64,000 nt of DNA from Trichostrongylus colubriformis (Eukaryota; Nematoda; Chromadorea; Rhabditida; Trichostrongylidae). Both the position numbers and the translations under genes were made by a program. Below are positions 11,341 to 21,616 of the stretch, in pieces. The notes under the pieces are model-generated. The model was not told the DNA's origin. It worked only from the letters and a program-made list of their open reading frames with translations, and searched no databases. The stretch covers positions 32,363,282 through 32,427,281 of the forward strand of contig OZ022258.1 of NCBI GenBank assembly GCA_963978905.1, given 5' to 3'. Numbering within the stretch: position 1 is the first letter of the stretch; each line of letters opens with the position of its first letter.

Positions 11341-14330
11341 AATTGATTGCAGCTCATTATCCGCTCTAAAAGCCGTCAACTGGCCATGTTACACTTAAGT
11401 GCTCGTTTTCAATTACGACATCCCTTTGGTAGTCTGGTACTATCCTCTTTTCTCACCGTTAACTCATCTCTCTGCAATGGAAAGTTGAGTTTGTTTTTTC
11501 GTGTTGTACATTTACCCGACAGTCCTAATGTTGCACTCCAGGGTCAATTTATAAGGCGTCGGGTTGCGGTAGTTGGGGAGGTATGCATCATGCGCTATGA
11601 AAGCTATCAACTGCGGCCATGTTACATTCAAATGCTCGTTTTCAATTACGACAGCCCTTTGGCAGTCTGCTACTACACTCTTTTCTTACCGTTAGCTCAT
11701 GTTATCAGCGATGAAAAGTTGAGGTTGTTTTTTTGTGTTGCAGATTTAGCTAGATTTAGCCGACACTCCAAATGTTGCGCTCGAGGGCTCTAATGTAGTG
11801 GGGGGGCACTCATTTTCGCGCTGTCGTCCTTCACCCGAGACCGTTCTGCAGTAATCAGTCAGTATCTATGCTCAAAAGTATATTTCCACCTAAGCCTTAT
11901 TTTCAGGGGGTAGGGGATTCCCTTTAAAGTAAGGCTTAGGCTAAAAACCGACATAAATATTGCCGGGCGCCGATCACAGTGCATTGCCCCCTCCCCATTA
12001 CATTAGCACCCTCGTCCCCATTACATTAGCACCCTCTCCAGAGTCAATCTATCAGGCGTCAGGTTACGGTAGTTGGGGTTGTATGCATCATCCGCTCTAT
12101 AAGCTGTCAACTGCGGTCATGTCTACGTTTGAATGCTCGTTTTCAATTACGAATGCAGTGCTCGTTTTCAAGTACCACAGCCGTTTTTGGTAGTCTGATA
12201 CCATCCTTTTTTCTCATCGTTAGCTCATGTTGTTATCTGCAATGAAAAGCTGAGGTTTTTTTCGTGCCGCTCCAAAAGTTGAAATTCTGTCTACTGTGGC
12301 CATGTCACGATACGAAATGCTCGCTCTCAACTAAGGCAGCCTTTTGGTAGGCTGCTACTATCCTTTTATCCCTTTTTACATCGTTACCTCATGTTTTCTG
12401 CAATGAAAAGGTGAGGTTGTTTTTTTTTCGGGTTGTACATTTAGCTATAGATTTACCCCACACTCCTGATGTTGCACTCCGGAGTCAATTTATTAGGCGT
12501 CGGGTTACGGTAGTCAGGGAAGTATGCATCATCCGCTCTAAAAGCTTTCAACTGCGGCCATGTTACGAAATTCTTGTTTTCGAAAACGAGTGCTCGTTTT
12601 CAACTGCGACAGCCTTTTAGAAGTCTCATTCTATCATTTTTTTCCCATCGTTAGCTCATGCTATCTGCAATGGAAAGGTGTGGTTGTTTTTTCGTGCCGC
12701 TCCAAAAGCTGAAAAGCGGTCTACTGTGGCCATGTCACGATGCGAAATGCTCGTCTCCAATTACGACAGCCTTTTTTTGGTAGTGTGATGCCATACTTTT
12801 TTCTCATCGTTAGCTCATGTTTTTTGCAATCAAAAGTTGAGGTTGTTTTTCTTCGTACTTCAGATTTACCCTGTTTTTTTTCGTGCTGTAAATTCACCCG
12901 ACAGTCCTATTGTTGCACTCTAGAGTCAATTCATTATAGGTAGGCGTCCGTCGGGTCACGGTAATTGGGGATGTATGCATCATCTACTCTAAAAGCTATC
13001 GATATCAGCTGGCCATGTTACGTTTGAGTGCGTGCTCCTTTTCGATCACGACAGCCCTTTGGTATTCGGTAATCTGATGCTATTCTATTCTCCTCTTTCT
13101 CACCGTCAGCTCATGCTATCTGCAATGAAAAATTGAGGTTGTTTTTTTTGTCCTGTAGATTTACCCGTCAGTCAATGTTGCACTCTAGAGTCAATTTATT
13201 ATAGGCGCCCGTTGGGTTACGGTAATTGGGAAAAGTATATGCATCATCCTCTTCAAAAGCTGTCGACTGCGGCCATGATAGGAAATACTCGTTGTCAGTT
13301 ACGAATGCTCGTTTTCAACTACGGCAGCCCTTTGGTAGCCTTTTACTATCCTATCCTTTTTCTCATCGTTACCTCATGTTCTCTGTGATGAAAAGTTGAG
13401 GTTGTTTTTTTCCGGGTTGTAGGTTTAGCCACATTTACCTGACAGTCCTAATGTTGCACTCTAGAGTCAATTTTTTAGGCGTCGGGTTACGGTAGTTGGG
13501 GAAGTATGCATCACTCTCTGAAGCTGTCAACCGCGGCCATGTTGCGAAATACTTGTTTTCAAATGCGATTTTTCGTTTTCAATTGTAGACCGATACTATT
13601 CCTTTTCTCATCGTTAGCATTAGCTCATGTTGTTGTTGTCTGCAATCAAAAGGTAGGTCGTTTTTTTCGTGCGGCTCTAAAAGCTGTCTACTGTGGCCAT
13701 GTTATGATACGAAATGCTCGTTTTCAACTACGGCAGCCCTTTGGTAGCCTTTTACTATCCTATCGTTTTTCTCATCGTTACCTCATGTTCTCTGTGATGA
13801 AAAGTTGAGGTTGTTTTTTTCCGGGTTGTAGGTTTAGCCACATTTACCTGACAGTCCTAATGTTGCACTCTAGAGCCAATTTATTATAGGCGCCCGTTGG
13901 ATCATGGTAATTGGGGAGGTACGCATCACCCGCTCTAAAAGTGTCAAGTGCGGCCATTATACGAAGTAGTCGTTTTCAATACAAACGAATGCTCGTTTTC
14001 TTGAACGACAGCTTTTGGTAGCTGACACTACCCTTTTTTCTTATCGTCTGCTCATGCTATGCTATCTGCAGTGAGAAGTTGAGGTTGTTATTTTCGTGCC
14101 GCTTCAAAAGCTGAAAAGCTGTCTGGTGTGACCGTGATGTTACGACACGAAATGCTCGTTTTCGATCATGACAGCCCTATGTTACTCGGTATCGGTATTC
14201 TGATACTTATAATCCTCTTTCTCACCGTCAGCTCACATGTTATCTGCAATGAGAAGTTGAGTTTGTTTTTTTCGTGCTGTAAATAGATCTAGCTAGATTT
14301 ACCCGAAAGTCCGAATGTTGTGTGCGAGGG
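11341..14330. repeat. Diverged, irregular tandem repeat field
   Basis: The same phrases recur many times in the same order: GCACTCYAGAGTCAATTTAT, then AGGCGTCGGGTTACGGTA, then TATGCATCATCCGCTCTAAAA, then TGCTCGTTTTCAATTACGACA, then CATCGTTAGCTCATG, then AAAAGTTGAGGTTGTTTTT. Copies of the GGTTACGGTA part lie near 11563, 12063, 12505, 12956, 13216, 13485 and 13903, with one more near 14745. Spacing varies from about 260 to 500 bases and some units are internally truncated or duplicated (the phrase at about 13315-13400 is repeated nearly unchanged at about 13730-13815). It is an old satellite-like array with no conserved reading frame. Confidence 0.85.
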
Positions 14331-14935
14331 TTGCTACAGTATCCAAAATGGATCTGTAGATGTTGATGCGGAGGTGCGCATTTTGTGCCAGAAATGAGGT
14401 AGACGTCATTATCTTTCACATGTAACGAAATCTCAGACTCCATTCTTTCGCAGCCATTTGCAGTTTGCAGTTTCTTGATTTGTAACACTTGTACAGCATG
14501 CTTCCCCCAAGCCGAATGAGTGTCCAGTGGGTTACCTAGTGCCCCTCTCTCAAGTACACTAACTAGCACCTTAACTCACTCGTGGCGAAAGAGAGTTCGT
14601 GTGTGTTTTAGGTCAATTCAGTGCTGGGCAGGTTTGCGCTGTTTAATTGGTTACTGTAGTCAACCCGGGTACGCAATCGCATCCGGCCTAAGGTGCGTCG
14701 AGAGTAGACAATATCCCTCTGGAGTCAATTTATTAGGCGTAGGGTTACGGTAGTTGGGGGAGTACGCAAATACACATGTGAGCGGGTGTGTTATACTTAC
14801 GTGTAATACCCTTAGCATTATTCATCATCATTCATCCATTTAATACATGAATTGTATATGTCTACCTACATGTATTGTGTACTCCTTACCTACTCCTAAT
14901 TCAATGCAGTGCCTAGCTATAGCCCCTAGCTATAG

Positions 14936-15558
14936 ATGTTGTTCGGACCAGTAGTCGATCTGGAGATAAGGAACGACAACGCGGCTGCCGTTGAAGCGCT
15001 TCGAAACCTATGGAGTTACCGTCAGTTGGAGGTAGAAGCTGGAGAGGATAGAAAATTTATCCCCTTATCTTCTCGCATTTGTAGACGCTGCACCTCGAAA
15101 GTTGTGAACTGACCGACCAGGACTTGGAGAGCATCCGTCCTGGCAACACCCGCGTCAAGTATGTTTGTCTTCGTCACAACCAGTTGGTCCACCCATGTAT
15201 TATCTTGGCAGAGAAGCTTCCAGCTATCACTTACTTGGATTGCAGAGAGAACAGGTGCTGCTCCTTTCTCATACTACCGGCCTCAGAACCTTTTTTGTCT
15301 AAGCGGGTGTCTTTTAGGTTCTTGAAACTGGATCTGCAGTACATGTTGGGATGGCAATGCGCTAACGTCGAGCAGATGTATCTGAGCAAGCCCTTGACAC
15401 AGTGCGCATGTTTGAAAATTATCTCCTTGCGAGCTGTTTGGATAGGGCTACAGTCCGATTCGTTTAGGTGTGTGGATGCAGTTCGGGAAGTCTTTCCAAA
15501 ATGCACTATCCAGTACTCTCACTCCAGATACCCCTTTGTGACCGCGGATTCAGAGTAG
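14936..15558 (+). CDS. Leucine-rich-repeat protein, two exons, about 189 residues
   Basis: Exon 1 is 14936-15031 and exon 2 is 15085-15558. The intron 15032-15084 (53 bases) starts GTAGAAG and ends TTTGTAG, and joining keeps the frame and completes a repeat: RQLE joins TLHLESCELTD. Leucine-rich units can be seen as LHLESCELTDQDLESI, VKYVCLRHNQLVHP, ITYLDCRENR and a weaker VEQMYLSKPL...LKIISLRAVW. No signal peptide or membrane helix is evident, so the product is probably cytosolic or nuclear. LRR domains bind other proteins; the partner is unknown. An AATAAA polyadenylation signal lies about 100 bases past the stop. The next gene starts 258 bases downstream on the same strand. It could be a host gene or cargo of a mobile element; the family is not recognised beyond the LRR fold. 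Confidence 0.7.
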
Positions 15559-15656
15559 AGTATGATACCAAGCAAGCCTGACTAACTCGCACAACAATTC
15601 CCTAGCTAGACGGCTCCTGTTGTGATTTTTCTTTTCTGGAGAATTCTTTTCTGGAG

Positions 15657-15662
15657 AATAAA
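15657..15662 (+). terminator. AATAAA polyadenylation signal of the LRR gene
   Basis: AATAAA lies 99 bases after the stop codon of the LRR gene, following a T-rich stretch with a duplicated TTTTCTGGAGAAT. The position fits a short nematode 3' UTR. Confidence 0.5.
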
Positions 15663-15815
15663 TGCCTAGCCTATTTGTAAATCACTTATACCATGCCGGT
15701 TTTGTAGCCACATGTACTTTATTTTATTCCACCATTTTAGTTAGTTGTGATGGCGCTAATGTTCAAGTTGATTTAATTGTGACAGAAGAGGGCGTAGGTG
15801 TAGCATCCTCCTATC

Positions 15816-18204
15816 ATGAGCCGCAGACGACTGGTCGAAAGTTCTTCGAGCTCTTGCGACCACACAGAGGAATCCACCGTATCAGAGGAGCCGCCGAGGA
15901 AGGTGCCAAAGCCGTTGAGAAGAAGTCGGTCCTTGAGAATTATGGCTGGTGGGAATGTTGGACATTTTGTCGATGGTGGGGTAACTCTCTGTGGCCAGTA
16001 CTTTCTATCATTTGTAGAACCAGCAGTGAGACACTTGGCTCAACAGCTGGCTGAGCTGAATCCGGGAGGGAACGACGGGGAGGAAGGGGAGGAAAATGAC
16101 ATGCGCGAAGGCATTGGTGAGCCCGTAGAGGAAGAGTCCGCAGAAGAGATTCGAGGCGAAGTTAATGTCGAGCAGAATGATGCAAGGATCTCGTGTCCCC
16201 ATTTGTGTGAGTCTCATTCTTTACTCATGTGTGGCTCAGTCGCCTATCATGTCAAGTCTTGCAAACGTTTGTTTTTCAGCCCATGAACAAAAATTATTGT
16301 ATGCTACTATATTTAAATTGCACTTTGGCATTAGCGAGGAAATGGCAAGTTTTTTGGATGATTTTTGCCAGGCCATAACTGACGTGTCCCTTCCAGAACC
16401 GGTCAGTTAAGCTTTTATTCGCTTTTTTGTTAGGATAGGTTAAGATAGGATTAAGAACTTACATATTTCGGCGATACTTAGAAAGTAATGATATTTCTGA
16501 TGAATTAGGATAGGATCGTATAGGATAGGTCAAGATAGGATTAAGGATTTACATAGTCCGGAGAGATAAGAATGCAGTGATGTTTCTGATGATTCAGGAT
16601 AGGATCGTTTAGGATAGGTTAAGATAAGATTTAGGACTTACATATTCCGGAGATACTAGAATAGAAAGTAGTGATGTTTCTGATGATTTCATTGACATAG
16701 TAGGCTGTGATTTTTTTTACAATGAGCCATCTCAAGACACCACTACTGGGGGTAGTGACGGAGCAGATGAAAGAAACAGTAGGCATGTCAACATGGATGA
16801 AATTAAATGAAATTTGAGTTGCAAAATTTTATATATGATTCTTGTGATGATTTCGGTTTTACACAATGCTCTGTGTGCTTTCGGTTGATGGTGGGGATGA
16901 TAGCATCAATGATGATTGAGAAATATAATGGGCCGTCAATTATGTAGTGGTGTCTTTGGATGATTTTGTGTTTTTAACATGCTTTTCTTTTTTACTTTTT
17001 TGCATGCTTTTTTTCTAATTTTTTGCATGCTTTGCTTTTGATGTTGTTTGTTCCGCCACCCCCCCCCCCAAACAATAACTAATACAGCACTACACACACA
17101 CACACATACAGACGCAAATAATGTTCTTAGGGATGTATTTAAGATTGGCAAATCAGTGAAGAAGGCTATGTATGAGGCGGAAAGGCGATTCGCTCACAGG
17201 AAATCATACTACTGCAACCAGTGCAGCTCACGCTTAGGTGGTGCGAAGGCTGTTTGTGAAAATAACTCATGCCCGCTTCAAGGGTTTGTCCATTGATGTG
17301 TTTAACTGTAATCATCATCTGGTTTTAGCCATACTGAATTTGGTGTTTTTCCGAAGCGGTGCAAAATCATGAAGAGAACCACTGTTCACCATCTGGATAT
17401 TGCGCCGCAGCTGTCGTTGATTCTTGAGAGAGTCCTTCCGCGTATCATAAGCGTTCACAGACAAATCCACCATGGCCAAGGGGTAGGGGGGGGCTGCTCC
17501 GGACTACATAACCCTTTTATGCGTATTCCGCAATTAGTTACAGGTAGAACGTGTCGAGCGAAGTGAGTGAGACCCATTCGTTTCCCAAGTACCAGCGGCA
17601 AATGCGGTCGGATTTTGAGGAACGGAAGATCAACACTTTATTGGCTATCACATTTGACGGTGTCAAGTTCAAGAAGCTCTCACGGTGTCACAGTTTCGCT
17701 TAAGTCTGGTTGTCTTTCCCCTGTTTATCATAATGCTCACACTAAGGTCCGAAGCCTGGCCCATATACATCCGTCTCGAAGGGCTACCATTCAAGGAGAA
17801 GAATAAGTTCGAGAATGTTATCATGGCGGGTGTCACATTCATACGGAAACCTCCCACCGAACAACTTCTGACAGAAATGTTCTCACGGTCTGTGACTTAT
17901 GTCTCTGTTGGATGTGCTCGATTGTTATAATGAGGAGCAGCTGTCACCTTTCAGTCTTCGGCAAGAACTTATACAGTTGAGGGAGAGTGGAATCCCTGTG
18001 GTAAACGAAAACGATGACTGTACGTGGTTATGCACTCCAATACTGGCAAATGGTGTCATTGACTTTGGCGTGGGGGCGTGGGACTTTGGCGTCGGAAAGA
18101 CGTGGAGTTTCACCAACTCAGGGGCCTGCGCTTGTGTTGGAGAGCAATTTTGCGAGGCCCCTAGCGCGTGCAATGTAGGTGTCCCTTTTTGTAAAGAAAC
18201 GTAG
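15816..18204 (+). CDS. Multi-exon transposase-like protein (CACTA-like module), possibly truncated
   Basis: Exons joined by consistent splice sites and phase: 15816-16206 (Ser/Glu-rich start), 16280 to about 16405, then 17112-17283, 17329-17482, 17548-17684, 17747-17887 and 17955 onward. The introns 16207-16279, 17284-17328, 17483-17547, 17685-17746 and 17888-17954 are 45-73 bases and GT-AG. An acidic exon near 16665-16778 is likely but its ends are uncertain. Recognisable parts are a CXXC zinc-ribbon-like segment (YYCNQCSSRLGGAKAVC, with a further CXXXXC), a LAITFDGVKFKKLS strand, and WPIYIRLEGLPFKEKNKFEN followed by VIMAGVTFIRKPPTEQLL. The last block resembles the 'TDG...WP' core of Transposase_21-type proteins of CACTA-like elements in plants, cnidarians and other animals. 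The catalytic C-terminal half expected after VIDFG is not visible, so this is either a truncated copy or a domesticated fragment. The start ATG at 15816 is the first in the frame. Confidence 0.5.
16430..16690 (+). repeat. Tandem repeat of about 90-105 bases, three units, within the transposase-like gene
   Basis: Each unit runs TAGGATAGGTTAAGATAGGATT, then a T(A/C)C(A/G)TAxTTCGGxGATA stretch, then AGTRATGTTTCTGATGAT. The third unit leads into a plausible exon (reading SSDVSDDFIDIVG), while the first two end in TAGGATAGGATCG. The units therefore appear to multiply an intron end with the start of an exon. Confidence 0.75.
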
Positions 18205-18287
18205 AGCAATTTTAAGATATAGTACATAATTCAACATGTAAACATTTCAATGATTCTCGATTGTTTAGGGCTGACATTAGACAATAC

Positions 18288-18518
18288 CTGTTGACAGACG
18301 ACCGCCTGGTGCCCCGCCCTGTAAGGATTTACTTTGGTGTTTTCAAATGATTCCTCAGACATATCAAAAACATCTGTTTTAGAAACGACGATGTGTTGAT
18401 AGTTCCCAAATTGAGCAAGCGGGACCCTCTGGTCAGTGAACACGGGTCTTCTACGCCCCGGGTCTTCTTTACTGTACTCACAATTCGTATACACTTTTCC
18501 ACACTCACAATCAGTCAC
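18288..18518 (-). CDS. Possible single exon of an unrecognised protein
   Basis: An open minus-strand segment of about 77 residues contains a CECGKVYTNCEYS cysteine cluster and NYQHIVVSKTDVFDMSEESF. On the minus strand it ends at CAACAG followed by GTATTG, a good donor site. No family is recognised and no partner exon was found. It may be a leftover of the transposon that supplied the neighbouring transposase-like gene, or chance. Confidence 0.25.
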
Positions 18519-19039
18519 CTCACAGCTTTAATGCCACCTCATCTGATTTGATCGAGACTTTTATTTGCAATCGCTTGTTCCGCTGGTCCGTTTTCCAAAC
18601 ATTATTGAAACAGAATACCCGTAGTTGGTCCACCTTCGGAGTGCTTCTATGCATTTATCTAGCTCCGCCATTGATCAGCAATCACCAATTGAATCTTCTC
18701 GTCGTCGGAATCTTCTTGTTCATTGGTTTTGGATCGCTAGTGAGCATCTGGGCGCAGGTTTTATTCTAGGACGCTGCATACATTCGAGGAGCGTCGGATT
18801 AAATTTTAGATGATTTTTTCGAGTTGGAAAACGGACCAGGCGATAGTAGTCACTGTATCTCAGGATATATTAACCATTTTGTACACACAGTACTTTAACA
18901 ATCCATCCCAGTAATAATTCGATGTACTCCTTGTATAGCGGTTGTATATTATTGTGATGTCGTGAAGTGATGCATGTTGAACTAATTGCCGGTATTGTGT
19001 ATTGTTAGTACCCGACACTGGTTGAAACTTTCTCTGGAA
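18519..19039. other. Unassigned sequence
   Basis: Contains a short hydrophobic open frame at 18548-18769 (+) with no family resemblance. No other feature was recognised. Confidence 0.35.
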
Positions 19040-20225
19040 ACTAATACCACGCAAAACCGAGCTCGCCAGCGTGAACAGCACCCTCAGAAACCTTTGTAGG
19101 AGTCCCTATACCCCCCAAATTGTAATATTTGTCGAAAACGCGCGAAATTTGACACTTTCGCGCAAAACTGAGCTCACCAGCGTGATCAGCGCCCTCGGAA
19201 ACCTTTGTAGGGGTCCCTATAGTTAAATCCTCGAAACTGGTTTATTTGTCAAAAATTCCTAAAAATTGGTACATTTTTGTCGAAAATCCCTCGAAATTGG
19301 TTCTGTTTTGTCGAAAACGCGCGAAATTCGACACTTTCGCGCAAAACTGAGCTTACCAGCGTGATCAGCGCCCTCGGAAACCTTTGTAGGGGTCCCTATA
19401 GTCAAATCCTCGAAACTGGTTTATTTGTCAAAAATTCCTAAATCGGTACATTTTTGACGAAAATCCCTCGAAATTGGTTCTGTTTTGTCGAAAACGCGCG
19501 AAATTTGACACTTCTGCGCAAAACTGAGCTCACCAGCGTGATCAGCGCCCTCGGAAACCTTTGTAGGGGTCCCTATAGTTAAATCCTCGAAACTGGTTTA
19601 TTTGTCAAAAATTCCTAAAAATTGGTACATTTTTGTCGAAAATCCCTCGAAAATGGTTCTGTTTTGTCGAAAACGCGCGAAATTTGACACTTTCGCGCAA
19701 AACTGAGCTCACCAGCGTGATCAGCGCCCTCGGAAACCTTTGTAGGGGTCCCTATAGTTAAATCCTCGAAACTGGTTTATTTGTCAAAAATTCCTAAAAA
19801 TTGGTACATTTTTGTCGAAAATCCCTCGAAATTGGTTCTGTTTTGTCGAAAACGCGCGAAATTCGACACTTTCGCGCAAAACTGAGCTTACCAGCGTGAT
19901 CAGCGCCCTCGGAAACCTTTGTAGGGGTCCCTATAGTTAAATCCTCGAAACTGGTTTATTTGTCAAAAATTCCTAAAAATCGGTACATTTTTGACGAAAG
20001 TCCCTCAAAATTGGTTCTGTTTTGTCGAAAATGCGCGATATTCGACACTTTCGCGCAAAAATGAACTCACCAGCGTGATCAGCGCCCTCAGAAACCTTTG
20101 TAAGAGTCCCTATAGTCAAAATCCCCCGAAATTGTTATATTTGTCGAAAACACGCGAAATTTGGAACTTTTGCGCAAAACCGAGCTCACCAGCGTGATCA
20201 GCACCCTCGAAAACCCCCATATGCA
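19040..20225. repeat. Tandem satellite, about 181-base unit, six to eight copies
   Basis: The phrase GTGATCAGCGCCCTCGGAAA recurs near 19180, 19361, 19541, 19722, 19903 and 20083, with diverged partial units at both ends (near 19055 and 20200). Each unit also has CGAAAACGCGCGAAATTYGA, CACTTTCGCGCAAAACTGAG, CCTTTGTAGGGGTCCCTATA and a TTTGTCAAAAATTCCTAAA part. Inner copies are highly similar and outer copies are diverged, typical of a satellite homogenised from its centre. Confidence 0.95.
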
Positions 20226-21547
20226 AGTTTCCAGAGAAAAGTAAAATTTTGACCTTTTTCGGGTATGACCAGATGGTCGAAAATCTGATTCCATTGATGT
20301 TATTAGGATAAACATCGCACGTTACTGTGCATGAGTATTGGCTGATAATGACATTAGGACATTAGAGTAGTACAGCTGGAAGATTCCAGTAGTGGTGTAT
20401 GCTTTGGTACTGGTGTATGCCTGTGGGTACACAGTAGGGGCGGGATCAGAGGCGGGGTCAGGGGCGGGGCTTAGCAGGGCGAGACCACCAGCGCTAGTGA
20501 CGGCAGGACAGTGGAGTAGTAAGGTCGCAGGGTACCAGTGGTGCTGTTACTTTACTACTGGTGTATGCTGCAGGAGGGGGGCGGAGCCAGGACGAGGGCG
20601 AGAGTTCCAGTACAAACGAAGGCAGCATATATTCTGTAATGCTGATGGCAACGTCATGGCACTAGTAACTCTGGCAGCGACTGCTGCGAGCATGGCAGCA
20701 CGTGCTGCAGCGGCTCCGCCCACTTTAGCAGCAGCACGGCAGTGACCCGAGCGTTGAAGTTGCTCTGCTGCTGCCATGCTGCTGCACCTCTATCAGAGTA
20801 GTTCATTTCGAGTGCAAAAATTCTCATTTCTCATGGAAAAAGCATTTTTATAGGTATTAGGAGCAAGCTCACACGTTTTTTTGTGTACGATTTAAAACAA
20901 TTCTATTTTACACGTTTGTTCCTTAAAGTTGTAATGTATAATTTTTGCAGATAATGCCATAGTTGTTGTCGGCTTTGTCGAGAAGGCAGAACACTAATCT
21001 CTTCTGATGACCCTGAGGAAATAGGATACCCTTCCTTTCTCACTAAAGCTCAGAAGAAAATATACGCCTGAATGAGCAAATCGATGATTGTGGGATTATA
21101 ATCAGGCGACAGACGACAAGAGGGAGATGATGCTCCCCATCTACATTAGACTACACCACAAGTGAAGAAGACTGTTGACGGCTTGTACCAAACAGTGTCG
21201 GCACACCAGTTTTGTGAATTGCATTATATTCACGGCAGATCACGTTGTTGGCACAGGTTATACCAGTGTCAAGCCCGTAGTGGGCTTTTGTAAGTACCAC
21301 CCCTCGGTCGACTACCTGTTAATGTATTCAAAGAGTCTACCTGAAAAAGATTGTCAACTTATCGTAACATTGCTATCGAGTGCTGAGCATTATTATCGAC
21401 TGATCGACAACTTTTTTCAAAGATCAATTTTACAAAAGTTACTCAAAGGGTGTGGTCGTTGAATCGTCAAAGAAATCGCCAAGGAGTTTTCGAAAATTCA
21501 ACCCCCCCAGTTGTTACAAGGATGTTGAGTTGTAGGCAAAAGCTACA
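20226..21547. other. Unassigned sequence with a GC-rich patch
   Basis: The stretch 20390-20780 is GC-rich with CAGCAG/GCTGCT-like runs; open frames there give Ala-rich translations on both strands, a sign of composition and not of genes. A 95-residue open frame at 21175-21462 shows no family resemblance. Confidence 0.4.
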
Positions 21548-21616
21548 GTCTGGGACGGAACCCGAACCCGTACCGCATTTCCTTGCACACGTGCTAATCC
21601 ATTACACTACCGAGAC
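21548..21616 (-). tRNA. Degenerate tRNA-like sequence (probable pseudogene)
   Basis: On the minus strand the 69 bases show acceptor halves GTCTCGG/CCCAGAC (one mismatch), TA at positions 8-9, a D-arm GTGT-AATGGATTA-GCAC and a T-arm ACGGG-TTCGGGT-TCCGT. The middle does not form a proper anticodon arm: it is a few bases short and lacks a clear 7-base loop with T33. Both internal promoter boxes are recognisable, so it is a decayed tRNA or the head of a tRNA-derived SINE. A second B-box-like stretch, GTGGATTCGAGCCCCGACC, lies at 21714-21738 on the plus strand without a full cloverleaf. Confidence 0.45.

Noticed and set aside
20392..20777. Ala-rich open frames on both strands
   Set aside because: GC-rich composition leaves several frames open at once; there is no domain and no splice pattern.
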